Assembly (NCBI RefSeq): GCF_016908525.1
Contig: NZ_JAFBEB010000005.1
Location: 215,802-279,801 of the forward strand
Length of the DNA stretch: 64,000 bases
Direction of reading: 5' to 3'
DNA from: Brevibacillus fulvus
GTDB taxonomy: Bacteria; Bacillota; Bacilli; Brevibacillales; Brevibacillaceae
The number at the start of each line of letters is the position of its first letter. The stretch's first letter is position 1. The position numbers and the translations under genes were made by a program. The notes below the pieces were generated by a model. It ran no database searches and was not told where the DNA came from. It worked only from the letters and a program-made list of their open reading frames with translations. This document shows positions 24,996 to 33,755 of the stretch, in pieces.

Positions 24996-25826
24996 TTAAC
25001 GCAAGTCTTCCATTTTCACCTGGTCCATATCGTCAAAATCTTGATTTTCCCCGCACATCCCCCAGATAAACGTGTAGTTTCGCGTGCCGATCCCGGAGTG
25101 AATCGACCAGCTTGGCGAAAGAACGGCCTGCTCATTGCTGACTACAAGATGACGGGTTTCTTGCGGTTGTCCCATAAAGTGAAACACTCGTGTATCTTCA
25201 GCCATATCGAAATATAAATACACTTCCATCCGCCGCTCATGGGTATGGCAAGGCATTGTATTCCAGCCGCTTCCCGTTTCCAGCACCGTCATGCCCATGC
25301 TCAATTGGCACGTCTCCAAGACATCAGGGTGAATAAACTGGTAAATCGTCCGTTTGTTCATCGCTGCTTCGTCGCCCAATGGCCGGGCAATTGCTTTCTG
25401 CAAATCAATTTTGACCGTAGGATAGCTTTTGTGCGCCGGGCAAGAATTCAAGTAAAATTTGGCCGGTTTGTCCGGGTCATTCGATTCAAAGACGACGCTT
25501 TTCGTGCCGCGCCCGATGTAGATGCCTTCCTTATGTTTCACTTCGTATTCTTCGCCATCAAGCGTGACTTTGCCGTCCCCCCCAATGTTGATCACTCCTG
25601 CTTCGCGCCGTTCCAAAAAGTAAGCAGCGGCCAGTTCTCTCCCCGCATCAAGCGCCAATTTCTGCTGTGCGGGCATAATCCCGCCGAAAATAATTCGATC
25701 GACATGGCTGTAAGTGAGCGTAACTTGATCTTCCACAAATACGTTTTCCATCAAAAACTCATTTCGCAACTTCTCTGTGGTGTAGTGCTTTACATCTTCC
25801 GGATGATGAGCGTAAAGGACCTTCAT
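24996..25826 (-). CDS. kduI: 5-keto-4-deoxyuronate isomerase
   Basis: 276 residues, the KduI length. Isomerises 4-deoxy-L-threo-5-hexosulose uronate (from unsaturated galacturonate) to 2,5-diketo-3-deoxygluconate. Cupin fold; the zinc-site region NTMPCHTHERRMEVYLYFD holds the ligands, and HSGIGTRNYTFIWGM is the conserved C-terminal block. Start taken at ATG 25826, where the family begins MKVLYAHHPEDVKHY; the frame stays open upstream but that part is not conserved. First gene of kduID, divergent from the IclR regulator. Confidence 0.93.
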   Translation of the reverse strand: MKVLYAHHPEDVKHYTTEKLRNEFLMENVFVEDQVTLTYSHVDRIIFGGIMPAQQKLALDAGRELAAAYFLERREAGVINIGGDGKVTLDGEEYEVKHKEGIYIGRGTKSVVFESNDPDKPAKFYLNSCPAHKSYPTVKIDLQKAIARPLGDEAAMNKRTIYQFIHPDVLETCQLSMGMTVLETGSGWNTMPCHTHERRMEVYLYFDMAEDTRVFHFMGQPQETRHLVVSNEQAVLSPSWSIHSGIGTRNYTFIWGMCGENQDFDDMDQVKMEDLR

Positions 25827-25888
25827 TTCGCTACTCACTCCCTCAAAATATACTGTCTGTTGATGGTTTATGTTCAAATTCCACATTG

Positions 25889-25903
25889 TAGAACAACGTT
25901 CCA
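25889..25903. promoter_or_regulatory. IclR-type operator upstream of kduI
   Basis: TAGAA-CAACG-TTCCA is one mismatch from the TGGAA-N5-TTCCA palindrome seen at 26019-26033. It lies just upstream of TTGAAC, the likely -35 of kduI on the minus strand. Confidence 0.55.
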
Positions 25904-25984
25904 AAATCATTATAATCGATATCAGAATCTTTTCAACAAAAAACTGGAAATCCACCGTCATTTTTCCAAACCGCTCATCTTTCG

Positions 25985-26013
25985 TTTACAAAGCAACGTT
26001 TTTTTCCTATGAT
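25985..26013 (+). promoter_or_regulatory. SigA promoter of the IclR regulator
   Basis: TTTACA (25985-25990), 17 bp, TATGAT (26008-26013). The IclR-type operator begins 5 bp after the -10, suggesting autorepression. Confidence 0.6.
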
Positions 26014-26018
26014 GAAAA

Positions 26019-26033
26019 TGGAACCGCATTCCA
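26019..26033. promoter_or_regulatory. IclR-type operator, perfect palindrome
   Basis: TGGAA-CCGCA-TTCCA is a perfect inverted repeat and fits the IclR-family consensus TGGAAATNATTTCCA in both half-sites. It covers the expected transcription start of the regulator gene. Confidence 0.75.
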
Positions 26034-26103
26034 TTATACGGTTCTATCCACATGAATCATTAATCACATTGAACAGCGGTGAAGGTTCAAGAAAGGGAAG
26101 TTT

Positions 26104-26865
26104 ATGTCGATAGTTCAGTCATTGGAACGAGCACTGACTTTATTGAATACGTTGTCTGAATATCCGGAGGGGATGCAAATTACCCGGCTCGCCGAACAGG
26201 TTGGCCTGTCCAAAAGCACCACACATCGGCTCCTCTCAACCCTTTTGCACATGAATTATGTGATCAAAGATGAAGAATCGGACAAATACAAACTGGGATA
26301 TCAGTTAATCTACTTGTCTCGCAATATTTTGGACAGTCTTGATATAAGAGGCATTGCCAAACCGTTTCTGCAAAAACTGTCGCAAGATGTCAATGAAACG
26401 ATTCACCTCTGTCTGGAGGATAACGGCGAAGTCATGTATATCGATAAAATTGAGAGCAATCAAACGATTCGCATGTATTCGCGCATTGGCAGCCGCGCAC
26501 CGCTCTACTGTACGGGGGTAGGAAAAGTTTTGTTGGCGGGAATGGATTCGCCAACGTATGAACGTGCAGTTTCGCAAATGGACTTTGTCGCCAAGACCGC
26601 GAAAACCATTACCGCGAAGGAGCAACTGGCGGAGGAAATTGCGAGAGTGCGGAAACAAGGCTACGCGTTGGATAACATGGAAAATGAGGTCGGCATACGC
26701 TGCATTGCCGGACCAATCGTTGATGTTCAAGGCAAGGTTGTGGCCAGTTTCAGCATCTCCGGCCCGAGCAACCGGATCACAATGGAGCGGATTGATGACG
26801 AATTGATCAAAAAAATTCGGGAAACTTCAACTGAAATCTCCCGTCAATTGGGCTGGCGAGCGTGA
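26104..26865 (+). CDS. kdgR: IclR-family regulator of ketouronate metabolism (KdgR-like)
   Basis: 253 residues: N-terminal winged helix (about 1-65; ITRLAEQVGLSKSTTHRLLSTL) and C-terminal IclR effector-binding domain (about 80-250; YCTGVGKVLLAG, VGIRCIAGPIVD). KdgR proteins are repressors released by KDG-type intermediates. The divergent kduID operon and two TGGAA-N5-TTCCA operators between them make these its likely targets, with autoregulation. ATG after AAAGGGAAG. Effector identity is inferred from context only. Confidence 0.88.
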   Translation: MSIVQSLERALTLLNTLSEYPEGMQITRLAEQVGLSKSTTHRLLSTLLHMNYVIKDEESDKYKLGYQLIYLSRNILDSLDIRGIAKPFLQKLSQDVNETIHLCLEDNGEVMYIDKIESNQTIRMYSRIGSRAPLYCTGVGKVLLAGMDSPTYERAVSQMDFVAKTAKTITAKEQLAEEIARVRKQGYALDNMENEVGIRCIAGPIVDVQGKVVASFSISGPSNRITMERIDDELIKKIRETSTEISRQLGWRA

Positions 26866-26937
26866 ATTTGCGCCAGCTGTTTATTTTCATGCGATATTTG
26901 GATTTCCTTCTTTCCCCGAGTGATCGTCCTGCCGGAT

Positions 26938-28131
26938 TCAGAGTAACCGAAATACGGTGGCAATCCCTTGTCCCCCCGCTGCGCAGAGCGTGCCAAGCCC
27001 CCATTCGGCTTTCCGTCGCTTCATCGCATGCAACAGCGTTACGCTGATTCGGGCACCGCTGTTCCCGATCGGATGCCCCAGGGCAATTGCCCCACCGTGT
27101 ACATTCACTTTTTCCATGGGCAAAGCCAATTCTTTGATCACTGCCAGCGATTGAGCGGCAAACGCTTCGTTCAACTCGATCAAATCCAGTCGTTCGATCC
27201 CGATTTCAGCCATTTGCAAAGCTTTGCGGGTTGCCTCCACCGGACCGATGCCCATCCGATCCGGCCTGACACCAGACACGCCCAGACCAACAACTTCTGC
27301 AAGCGGTTGCAAATCGTATTGCTTCGCCGCCTTTTCCGACACAATCAGGAGGAGAGAAGCGCCATCGTTTAATCCCGAAGAGTTCCCGGCGGTTACGGTT
27401 CCCCCTTCTTTAAAGGCGGGGGTCAGATTGGCCAATTTCTGCAGATCGGTTTTGCGAGGATGTTCATCCACCTGGAACAAGACTGGTTCTCCCTTTTTTT
27501 GCGGTACCGGAACCGGAACAATTTCCTCAAGAAAAGCCCCTTCGGCAATAGCCCGCTGTGCTTTCAACTGACTCTCGTAAGCAAACTGATCCTGTTCCTC
27601 GCGGGAAATGGCGTAATCCTCCGCCAGATTCTCCGCGGTCATCCCCATGACCAGCCGTCCATACTTCTCCTCCGGCTGAGAGCCGGGTTGACTTTCCTTG
27701 TTTGGATCGAGAATCTCGGCATTGCCTGAGAGAAAACCATAGCGAGCATTGCGAATGTAGTAGGGGGCATTGCTCATGCTTTCCACACCGCCAACAATAT
27801 AGACATGCCCCAGTCCGGCACGAATGCTGGCAAACGCATTGTGAATCGCTTGCATTCCGGATGCGCATTGGCGATGAACGGTATAGCCGGGCAACGATTC
27901 AGGCAAGTCAGCCTTCAGCAATACTTTCCGCGCGATATTGGACTGGTCTTGGCTCTGTTTGGCTTGCCCGATGATCACTTCATCGAATCCGTCTAGCGGC
28001 AATAAATTTTGTGCTTTCAGATCGTGAAACAATGGCAACAATAGCTCATCCGGCTGCAGATGCTTTAATGCGCCGCCGATTTTTCCGATCGCCGTACGTT
28101 TGGCGCTCACTACATAGACTTTGTTTTCCAT
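26938..28131 (-). CDS. Acetyl-CoA C-acetyltransferase (thiolase)
   Basis: About 397 residues. Condenses or cleaves acetoacetyl-CoA. The nucleophile is in [12 protein letters not shown] (Cys near 86), with [16 protein letters not shown] (His) and the C-terminal TLCAAGGQG (Cys). Biosynthetic and degradative thiolases cannot be separated here; no other beta-oxidation or polyhydroxybutyrate gene is adjacent. ATG at 28131 is 9 nt from GGAGG; the ATG at 28140 touches the site. Transcribed alone from a well-formed promoter about 210 nt upstream, giving a long leader. Confidence 0.92.
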   Translation of the reverse strand: MENKVYVVSAKRTAIGKIGGALKHLQPDELLLPLFHDLKAQNLLPLDGFDEVIIGQAKQSQDQSNIARKVLLKADLPESLPGYTVHRQCASGMQAIHNAFASIRAGLGHVYIVGGVESMSNAPYYIRNARYGFLSGNAEILDPNKESQPGSQPEEKYGRLVMGMTAENLAEDYAISREEQDQFAYESQLKAQRAIAEGAFLEEIVPVPVPQKKGEPVLFQVDEHPRKTDLQKLANLTPAFKEGGTVTAGNSSGLNDGASLLLIVSEKAAKQYDLQPLAEVVGLGVSGVRPDRMGIGPVEATRKALQMAEIGIERLDLIELNEAFAAQSLAVIKELALPMEKVNVHGGAIALGHPIGNSGARISVTLLHAMKRRKAEWGLGTLCAAGGQGIATVFRLL

Positions 28132-28346
28132 CCATTTCATCCTCCAGACAGCAAAATAACGCTTACATTTTCCCTTGCCAAGCTTTTTTCACCACCACCG
28201 TCCATTAAAAAAACCCAGCCGCCAAAAGAGAATAAGAACCACAAGGTTTCCTTATCATCGTTTTGGAATAGCCAGGTACCGAAGTTCACATCAATCTAAC
28301 GCACGAAACCGCTGTTAAACGTTATCGCTTTGCCTAATCTGAAATA

Positions 28347-28375
28347 AATTTATCCAATAGTTTGAATTTTGTCAA
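28347..28375 (-). promoter_or_regulatory. SigA promoter of the thiolase gene
   Basis: Minus strand TTGACA, 17 bp, TAAATT. The 28132-28340 stretch would be a leader of about 210 nt; it holds a GTAAGCGTTAT half-cre and a 22-codon frame (MDGGGEKSL...) that stops at the thiolase start, but no riboswitch I recognise. 28376-28490 shows a GACGG/CCGTC inverted repeat and nothing else. Confidence 0.65.
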
Positions 28376-28490
28376 CAACTGTAGACGGCGCAGCTCGCTT
28401 CAGCTCGAAAGCAGACCGTCTTTGCCAACGTGTAAAAACTTTTACAAACTTCAATAGCGAACTCTCTTATGTAATCTCGGCTTGAACCGG

Positions 28491-28530
28491 CAAAAAATAC
28501 CCCCCCGTTCGTTCAAGCAATCGCCGGGGG
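28491..28530 (-). terminator. Terminator of the G6R/NlpC-like gene
   Basis: A C-run (28500-28506) pairs with GGGGG (28526-28530); minus-strand TATTTTTTG follows. Confidence 0.6.
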
Positions 28531-28553
28531 TCGTCTGTCAAAAATGAAGCTAT

Positions 28554-29342
28554 TTAGGTGTTGATGACAAATTTCATTTCCGGGTGCCGATAAACTTCGG
28601 TAAAATCAGGATTGTGGCGCAGATTGGCATCGAGATCTCCGGGAGAAAACCACAGATGGTCGTTCTTCATCGTATAACCGGCGCCGTAATGATAGGCCAG
28701 CCAGACCAGCTTGGAACAGTAGATTTCTCCCCATGGATCATCCAGCGGAGATTGAAGATCAAACGAAAAGATCGGCTTTTGTTCACCTTTGCTCACGTTT
28801 TCCGCATATTGCGAATAATAGTTGCCGGCATAAACCGCTGCTTTGCTCCCCAGCTCAGCTGACTTGGGGCGATAATGCGCATGAAGCTTGTGCTGGTCGA
28901 CAAATTGTTGGATTGTATCTTTGCGAATTGCCGTTTGTCCGCCGACGGCTTCGATCAGTTCCGTTCCATTGATGACAATGGCTGAATGGCCCATGTACCC
29001 CGGTTGAAGCCCATTCACGTTGTCGCTGGCCACCAGGATGTCTCCCGCTTTAAATTCGCGAACCGGGATTGGTGCAGTCGGCAGGTTGGCAGGCTGTTCC
29101 TTCACCAAAAAGGTAAACTGCTCGACAATCGGCGAGCGCTCCCACCCTGGCAGATGTGCGGAGACCGTGAGCGTCCGCTCACCAAGGGACATTCCCTCCT
29201 TCTTGATATAAAAGCGGGGACCTTTCTGGTTTGCTTCTACCATTTGCCCGTCCACTTCGAACGTATAGGTTTGAAACGGAATGCGGGTAAGGTCGGTCAC
29301 CTTTACATAATCTTGATGGTTTTGCACGGAGAAGCACTTCAT
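28554..29342 (-). CDS. NlpC/P60-superfamily protein, Orthopox G6R / YiiX-like
   Basis: 262 residues. The C-terminal half (about 100-250) has the G6R-type cysteine peptidase layout: FKAGDILVASDN, the His motif YMGHSAIVI, and later the IYCSKLVWLAYHY segment with a cysteine. In circularly permuted papain-like enzymes His precedes Cys in this way. The N-terminal part (about 15-90) looks like an immunoglobulin-like or beta domain. No signal peptide is visible. It may cleave a peptide or an acyl-protein link; substrate unknown. ATG at 29342 behind AAGGAAGG. Confidence 0.7.
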   Translation of the reverse strand: MKCFSVQNHQDYVKVTDLTRIPFQTYTFEVDGQMVEANQKGPRFYIKKEGMSLGERTLTVSAHLPGWERSPIVEQFTFLVKEQPANLPTAPIPVREFKAGDILVASDNVNGLQPGYMGHSAIVINGTELIEAVGGQTAIRKDTIQQFVDQHKLHAHYRPKSAELGSKAAVYAGNYYSQYAENVSKGEQKPIFSFDLQSPLDDPWGEIYCSKLVWLAYHYGAGYTMKNDHLWFSPGDLDANLRHNPDFTEVYRHPEMKFVINT

Positions 29343-29596
29343 ATAACTTGTCACCTTCCTTTCTTACAGCATATGAAAGGGACAGGGGGGAGTTCTGGGA
29401 GAAGCGAAAAACGGGTTTCTCGCTCGTCAGCGGTTTCCCGCGACTGACCACCACTTGGCTTAAAGCTGCCTGGAAGCGTCTGAAAACAAGCGGCCAACGA
29501 AAACGATGCCACCATGAAGATCGGCAGAATAGCACATTTACAACTGTCTGAATCTTTGCTAATATTTTAATATTTTCAAGGAAAGAGGGTTTGAAA

Positions 29597-30718
29597 TTGG
29601 AAAAGATTTTGAATCAATCACCATCGAACAAACAGCCTTTTTTCAAAGCTGATCAAGTAGGGAGTCTTTTGCGATCTGACCGAATCAAAACGGCACGCTC
29701 CCAAAAAGCGGCCGGCACTCTTTCTGCTGAGCAATTACGTGCGATTGAAAATGAAGAGATTACCCGGATTGTGCAAAAGCAAAAGGAGCTTGGTTTGCAA
29801 GCCGTGACCGATGGGGAATTTCGCCGCGCATATTGGCATTTTGATTTTTTGGAACATCTGGACGGCGTGCAAGGATACACTCCAGAAAGCGGTATTCAGT
29901 TTAAACAGGCGCAATCCATCGCCCACGCCGTAAAAGTTGTCGGAAAGCTGGGCTTTAGCGATCATCCGATGCTGAAAGATTACAAGTTTCTGCACGAGAT
30001 CGCAGGGCAACATGCGGCCAAAATGACTATCCCCAGCCCAAGCATGCTGCACTTCCGCGGAGAAATTGACCGAAACGTCTATCCGGACGAAAATGAATAT
30101 TTCCATGATTTGGCTGCCGCATACAAAAAGGCGCTCCATGCCTTTTATGATGCTGGTTGTCGATACTTGCAACTCGATGATACTTCCTGGGCGTATTTTT
30201 GTTCCGAAGAGCAGCGAGAACAGATTCGCGCTCGCGGCTATGACCCTGCTCAACTGAGCGAACTGTATGCCCGGACGATTAACGAAGCGGTGAGTGATCG
30301 GCCGGCCGACATGAAAGTGACGATGCATATTTGCCGAGGCAACTTCCGCTCCACCTGGATTGCATCAGGCGGTTATGAACCGGTGGCGGAAACTTTGTTC
30401 GGCTCCTTGAATATCGATGGCTTTTTCCTCGAATATGACAACGAACGCTCCGGCGGCTTTGAACCGCTTCGTTTTGTGCAACGCCCTGATCTGCATATCG
30501 TGCTGGGCCTGATCACCTCCAAGTTTGGCGAATTGGAACAGGCCGATGAAGTAAAGCGCAGAATCGACGAAGCGACCCGCTATGTGCCGCTGGAACAACT
30601 GGCGCTAAGTCCGCAGTGCGGCTTTGCCTCTACGGAGGAAGGCAATCTGTTGACTGAAGAACAGCAATGGGCCAAACTGGAGCATGTCGTCAAGATTGCG
30701 AAAGAAGTCTGGGGATAA
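29597..30718 (+). CDS. Cobalamin-independent methionine synthase-like protein (YxjG/YxjH type)
   Basis: About 373 residues, matching the C-terminal catalytic barrel of MetE. Zinc ligands are in MHICRGN (His-x-Cys) and SPQCGFAS (Cys), with LEYDNERSGGFEPL between them. Bacillus YxjG and YxjH are of this kind and methylate homocysteine from a non-folate or folate donor that is not settled. Start read as TTG at 29597, 7 nt after AGAGGG. Unlike yxjG/yxjH, I find no S-box (SAM) riboswitch in the 250 bp upstream, only a GTCAG/CTGAC hairpin. Confidence 0.85.
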   Translation: MEKILNQSPSNKQPFFKADQVGSLLRSDRIKTARSQKAAGTLSAEQLRAIENEEITRIVQKQKELGLQAVTDGEFRRAYWHFDFLEHLDGVQGYTPESGIQFKQAQSIAHAVKVVGKLGFSDHPMLKDYKFLHEIAGQHAAKMTIPSPSMLHFRGEIDRNVYPDENEYFHDLAAAYKKALHAFYDAGCRYLQLDDTSWAYFCSEEQREQIRARGYDPAQLSELYARTINEAVSDRPADMKVTMHICRGNFRSTWIASGGYEPVAETLFGSLNIDGFFLEYDNERSGGFEPLRFVQRPDLHIVLGLITSKFGELEQADEVKRRIDEATRYVPLEQLALSPQCGFASTEEGNLLTEEQQWAKLEHVVKIAKEVWG

Positions 30719-30737
30719 GCCAGACTTGGTTCTCACG

Positions 30738-30806
30738 GAAAAAACCCCCATGTTCGGGAAGAAGCGGAACTGCTCCGTCTTTCCCTGAACGTGGGGGTCT
30801 GTTTTT
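30738..30806. terminator. Terminator between MetE-like gene and ABM gene
   Basis: CCCCCA-type arm (30745-30750, continuing GTTCGGG) pairs with CCCTGAACGTGGGGG (ending 30797), then TCTGTTTTTC. A-rich on the left, so it can act for both convergent genes. Confidence 0.8.
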
Positions 30807-30862
30807 CTCCAATGATCGTTAGGCGCCGATCATTGTTAGGTTGTTCATAAACAGGCGGTCGT

Positions 30863-31156
30863 TTACAGCTCAAGCTTCCGCACGCGGTAAACCTCTCTGC
30901 TTTCAAGCAGAGGTTCGGTGTTTTGCCGATATTGCTGATAATGCTCAGTCTCCGCATGACTTTTTAAGGCTTCCTCGTCTTTCCATGTTTCATAAAAAAG
31001 GAAGACGCGTTGATCTTCCAGCGACTGATGCAGATTATACTCGATGCAGCCCGCTTCTTTGCGGGACAGGGGGACTACTTTCAGCAACTCTTCCCGCAGC
31101 TGCTGCTCTTTTCCTGCTTTTGCCCGCAAAACGGCGGTAACGGTAATGGTGCTCAT
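30863..31156 (-). CDS. ABM-domain monooxygenase (YgiN-like)
   Basis: 97 residues, one ABM barrel: TVTAVLRAKAGKEQQL, KEAGCIEYNLHQS, FLFYETWKDEEAL and HAETEHYQQY. Putative quinol monooxygenase or small-molecule oxidase without cofactor. AAGGAGG at 8 nt sets the ATG at 31156, even though the frame runs open further upstream. It is a separate gene from the IsdG-like one upstream, from which it is divided by a terminator. Confidence 0.83.
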   Translation of the reverse strand: MSTITVTAVLRAKAGKEQQLREELLKVVPLSRKEAGCIEYNLHQSLEDQRVFLFYETWKDEEALKSHAETEHYQQYRQNTEPLLESREVYRVRKLEL

Positions 31157-31269
31157 TGACGATTCCTCCTTCAAGACATGTTCATCTGGCTTGGTTACCA
31201 TTATACATTCATTCTCTCCCGAAGACGGAAATGATTCCCTTACAGCAACAAGAAAACCTATATAGAATG

Positions 31270-31297
31270 CAAAAAACCCGGAACAGCGTCCAGGTTT
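31270..31297 (-). terminator. Terminator of the IsdG-like gene
   Basis: AACCCGGAA and TCCAGGTT form an imperfect stem; the minus strand continues with TTTTTT (31276-31271). It lies 30-57 nt downstream of the gene's stop. Confidence 0.6.
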
Positions 31298-31327
31298 TCC
31301 CTCACCGGGCGGGCCCAAGCGGATGGC

Positions 31328-31654
31328 TTACGCTTGCCCTTTTCCATTTTTTATGGTCTTGACTTCATACATGTTCACGACCGTACTGATTACATACTCC
31401 GGAGCAGGCTTTCCTCTGTTTTCCCGGTGCCCCTGGATATGAGCATCGCTCTTCTCCCAATTTTTCCAGGCCTCCTCGGACTCCCAGCGGATCATCACCA
31501 TGACCTCGTCATGCTCCTGTTTCTTTCTGTTCACCATAACCGTTCTGTCCACGAGCCCTTCCATCGAATCCACCGGGCTTTCCGCGCTGAACCGCTCTAT
31601 TACCTGATCAGCAAAGCCCTTTTGAACCGTAATTGTTCTCGTTTGAATCAACAT
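31328..31654 (-). CDS. Heme-degrading monooxygenase, HmoA/IsdG family
   Basis: 108 residues, ABM/IsdG fold: LIQTRTITVQKGFADQVIERF, then EVMVMIRWESEEAWKNWEKS with DAHIQGH, the expected site of the heme-ligand histidine. IsdG-type enzymes open heme and free its iron in the cytoplasm. ATG at 31654 lies 9 nt after GGAAGG. A SigA promoter with a Fur box in its spacer lies upstream, in agreement with iron-limited expression. Assignment to heme degradation instead of another ABM role rests on those motifs and on the Fur box. Confidence 0.82.
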   Translation of the reverse strand: MLIQTRTITVQKGFADQVIERFSAESPVDSMEGLVDRTVMVNRKKQEHDEVMVMIRWESEEAWKNWEKSDAHIQGHRENRGKPAPEYVISTVVNMYEVKTIKNGKGQA

Positions 31655-31731
31655 CGGCAATCACCTTCCCTCTTTTTTATACAAAGACAATGGTCCCGCA
31701 TACTTCAATGACGTTGTGTCTTCCTTCCTAG

Positions 31732-31761
31732 ACTATAAATGAGAATGATTCTTAGTGTCAA
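31732..31761 (-). promoter_or_regulatory. Fur-controlled SigA promoter of the IsdG-like gene
   Basis: Minus strand TTGACA, 18 bp, TATAGT. The spacer contains TGAGAAT-G-ATTCTTA (31740-31754), a near-palindromic 7-1-7 Fur box (one mismatch between halves). Confidence 0.82.
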
Positions 31762-31928
31762 CCCACAGCCGGCGAGCCGCTGCCTTTTCCAAAGGTGTAC
31801 CCGACGGCGATGATCAGAATCGTTTGCTGCCACCAGGCATCCAATGGTGAGTACGTGGCAGCCAGGGCGATTCCCAAAACTCCCCTGGGCGACAGTAGAT
31901 TTGTGACGTCTAATTTCCTTGTTTTCAT
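31758..31928 (-). pseudogene. Fragment resembling a cation/proton antiporter
   Basis: The 56 codons read NLLSPRGVLGIALAATYSPL followed by a hydrophobic helix and stop at 31758. The PRGVLGIALA segment is like conserved helices of monovalent cation/proton antiporters. There is no start region, no ribosome site and no rest of the gene, so it is taken as a remnant. It overlaps the promoter of the IsdG-like gene. Assignment is weak. Confidence 0.35.
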
Positions 31929-31993
31929 GATATACTTGGAGTAGATTGGAGTTATCAAGGGAGAGGGAGGAGATTCCTCCCCCTTGTGCCTCA

Positions 31994-32435
31994 CTACTTG
32001 CGACGTTTGCTCTTGGTCGGGCGGCGTCGCTTTCGCTTTTTCCACCACTTTTTGAATCGATTGCTTCGTAGCCATTGACAAAGTAATCAATCGTTTCTTC
32101 TTCATCATCATTTAATTCCCGGTCTGCCTGTCTGGCATACGCTTCGGCAATCTGCTGCCGATCCCCTTTGCAACGAGCGGTATACATGGCAATATTGCGC
32201 AACAAATCTCGCTCTTGGCCATATTCTTCTTTGCTGATCGGCCGCCAGTGTGACAACACATATGTCTCTGCGTCAAAACGATCCAGCAGATCGAACAGCG
32301 CCAACGTCCTGTCGACCGTATAGCTTCTCTTTGGGGAATAAATGTCGGGTAAATACAATCGGCCAGAAACAAGATTTTCTCCTCTTTGATAAACACGACA
32401 ACGGAGTCTGTCGCTGCATGCTCATATTTGAACAG
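31994..32435 (-). pseudogene. Broken metallo-beta-lactamase-fold hydrolase remnant
   Basis: Three minus-strand frames together give one protein tail: FKYEHAATDSVVVFIKEEK and FLADCIYP, then in another frame DIYSPKRSYTVDRTLALFDL, YVLSHWRPISKEE and TIDYFVNGYEAI, then a third frame RFKKWWKKRKRRR ending at 31994. The first shift is at 32346-32349, where one base is missing from a C-run; the second is near 32060. The order (DSVVV, LADC, SHW) fits the C-terminal half of an MBL enzyme; the N-terminal half with HxHxDH is absent and the luciferase-like gene starts where it should be. Confidence 0.65.
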
Positions 32436-32482
32436 CTGTCCATATATGAGTAAACTGGAGGAAAATAAGGAGGAGATCCCCA

Positions 32483-33550
32483 ATGGCCGATCCGGCAAAC
32501 CATATTGAAATCGGAATCAGTACTTTTCTGGAAGCAACGAAAGACCCGGTGACAGGTGAATCTGTCAGTCATGCCGAGCGACTGCAACGGGCCGTAGAGG
32601 AAATCGTCCTGGCCGATCAGGTCGGACTTGACGTCTATGGCATCGGGGAGCATCACCGCCCCGATTATGCCAGCACAGCACCCGCTGTGGTGCTTGCGGC
32701 CGCAGCCGCGATGACCAAAAAGATCAAACTGACCAGTGCGGTCACCGTACTGTCTTCGGATGATCCCGTTCGCGTCTTTCAAGCTTTCGCCACCCTGGAC
32801 GGCATCTCTAACGGTCGGGCTGAAATCATGGCGGGGCGCGGCTCCTTTATTGAATCGTTCCCGCTATTCGGATACAACCTGGAAGATTATGATGAACTGT
32901 TCGAAGAAAAGCTGGAACTGCTGTTGGCCATTCGCGCTTCCGAGAAAGTAAACTGGCCCGGCAGTCGTCATCGCCCGGCGATCAATAATCTGGGTGTTTA
33001 CCCTCGTCCTGTGCAAAACCCCTTGCCAGTATGGATTGCCAGCGGCGGCAATGCCCAATCGGTAATTCGGGCTGGGGTGCTTGGCTTGCCGCTCGCCCTG
33101 GCGATTATCGGCGGTATGCCGGAAAGCTTCGCCCCGTTAGTTGATCTTTATAAAAGAGCAGCGAAGGAAGCTGGCCACGACCCAGCCAAGCTGCAAATCG
33201 CTACTCATTCGCACGGTTTTGTCGGCGATACGACAGAGCAAGCGGCGGAACTGTTTTTCCCTTCTACACAAGCGCAAATGAGCGTTCTGGGACGGGAACG
33301 GGGTTGGGGCGCTTACACCCGGGCAACCTATGACGCCGCCCGCAGCCTGCACGGTGCTCTCTACGTCGGTGATCCGGAATTTGTCGCCGAGAAAATTTTG
33401 TTATTGCGTAAAAATCTCGGTGTTACCCGCTTCTTTTTGCATGTCAATGTCGGAACAATGCCGCACCGCGATGTCTTGCACGCCATTGAGCTGCTCGGCA
33501 CCCGTGTTGCCCCGATCGTCCGCAGAGAGCTTGCCCGAACCGAAGGATAG
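32483..33550 (+). CDS. Luciferase-like (LLM) flavin monooxygenase
   Basis: 355 residues, TIM-barrel bacterial luciferase-like fold: [46 protein letters not shown] and [19 protein letters not shown]. Enzymes of this group oxidise organic substrates with reduced flavin (FMNH2) and O2; substrate unknown. AAGGAGGAG lies 9 nt before the ATG. It is a single-gene unit that diverges from the broken MBL gene. The nitroreductase-like flavin reductases at 10-12 kb are too far to be taken as partners. Confidence 0.88.
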   Translation: MADPANHIEIGISTFLEATKDPVTGESVSHAERLQRAVEEIVLADQVGLDVYGIGEHHRPDYASTAPAVVLAAAAAMTKKIKLTSAVTVLSSDDPVRVFQAFATLDGISNGRAEIMAGRGSFIESFPLFGYNLEDYDELFEEKLELLLAIRASEKVNWPGSRHRPAINNLGVYPRPVQNPLPVWIASGGNAQSVIRAGVLGLPLALAIIGGMPESFAPLVDLYKRAAKEAGHDPAKLQIATHSHGFVGDTTEQAAELFFPSTQAQMSVLGRERGWGAYTRATYDAARSLHGALYVGDPEFVAEKILLLRKNLGVTRFFLHVNVGTMPHRDVLHAIELLGTRVAPIVRRELARTEG

Positions 33551-33574
33551 AACAAACAATATCGTACCCAATGA

Positions 33575-33601
33575 GGCCATTCCCAGCGAATGGCTTTTTA
33601 T
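33575..33601 (+). terminator. Terminator of the luciferase-like gene
   Basis: GCCATTC (33576-33582) and GAATGGC (33588-33594), then TTTTTA. Confidence 0.82.
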
Positions 33602-33726
33602 TATGCAATGAATAAACTTTGCCAACATTTTTAGAAAATCACCGCCAATACCGTAAATATTACCAATATCTCCGTCTTAGACATGTCGCGTTATTTTTCA
33701 TATAAAGTGAATTTTTTAAAAATTAC

Positions 33727-33755
33727 TTAATAAAAATCGAGCAACATCCGATAAT
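33727..33755 (+). promoter_or_regulatory. Possible SigD-type promoter of the second chemoreceptor
   Basis: TTAA, 16 bp, TCCGATAA resembles TAAA-N15-GCCGATAT (six of eight in the -10). It lies 145 bp before the start codon. The rest of 33602-33899 is AT-rich with no further feature seen. Confidence 0.4.

Noticed and set aside
29343..29596. Possible S-box (SAM) riboswitch before the MetE-like gene, as in yxjG/yxjH
   Set aside because: None of the conserved S-box segments could be found; only a simple hairpin is present.
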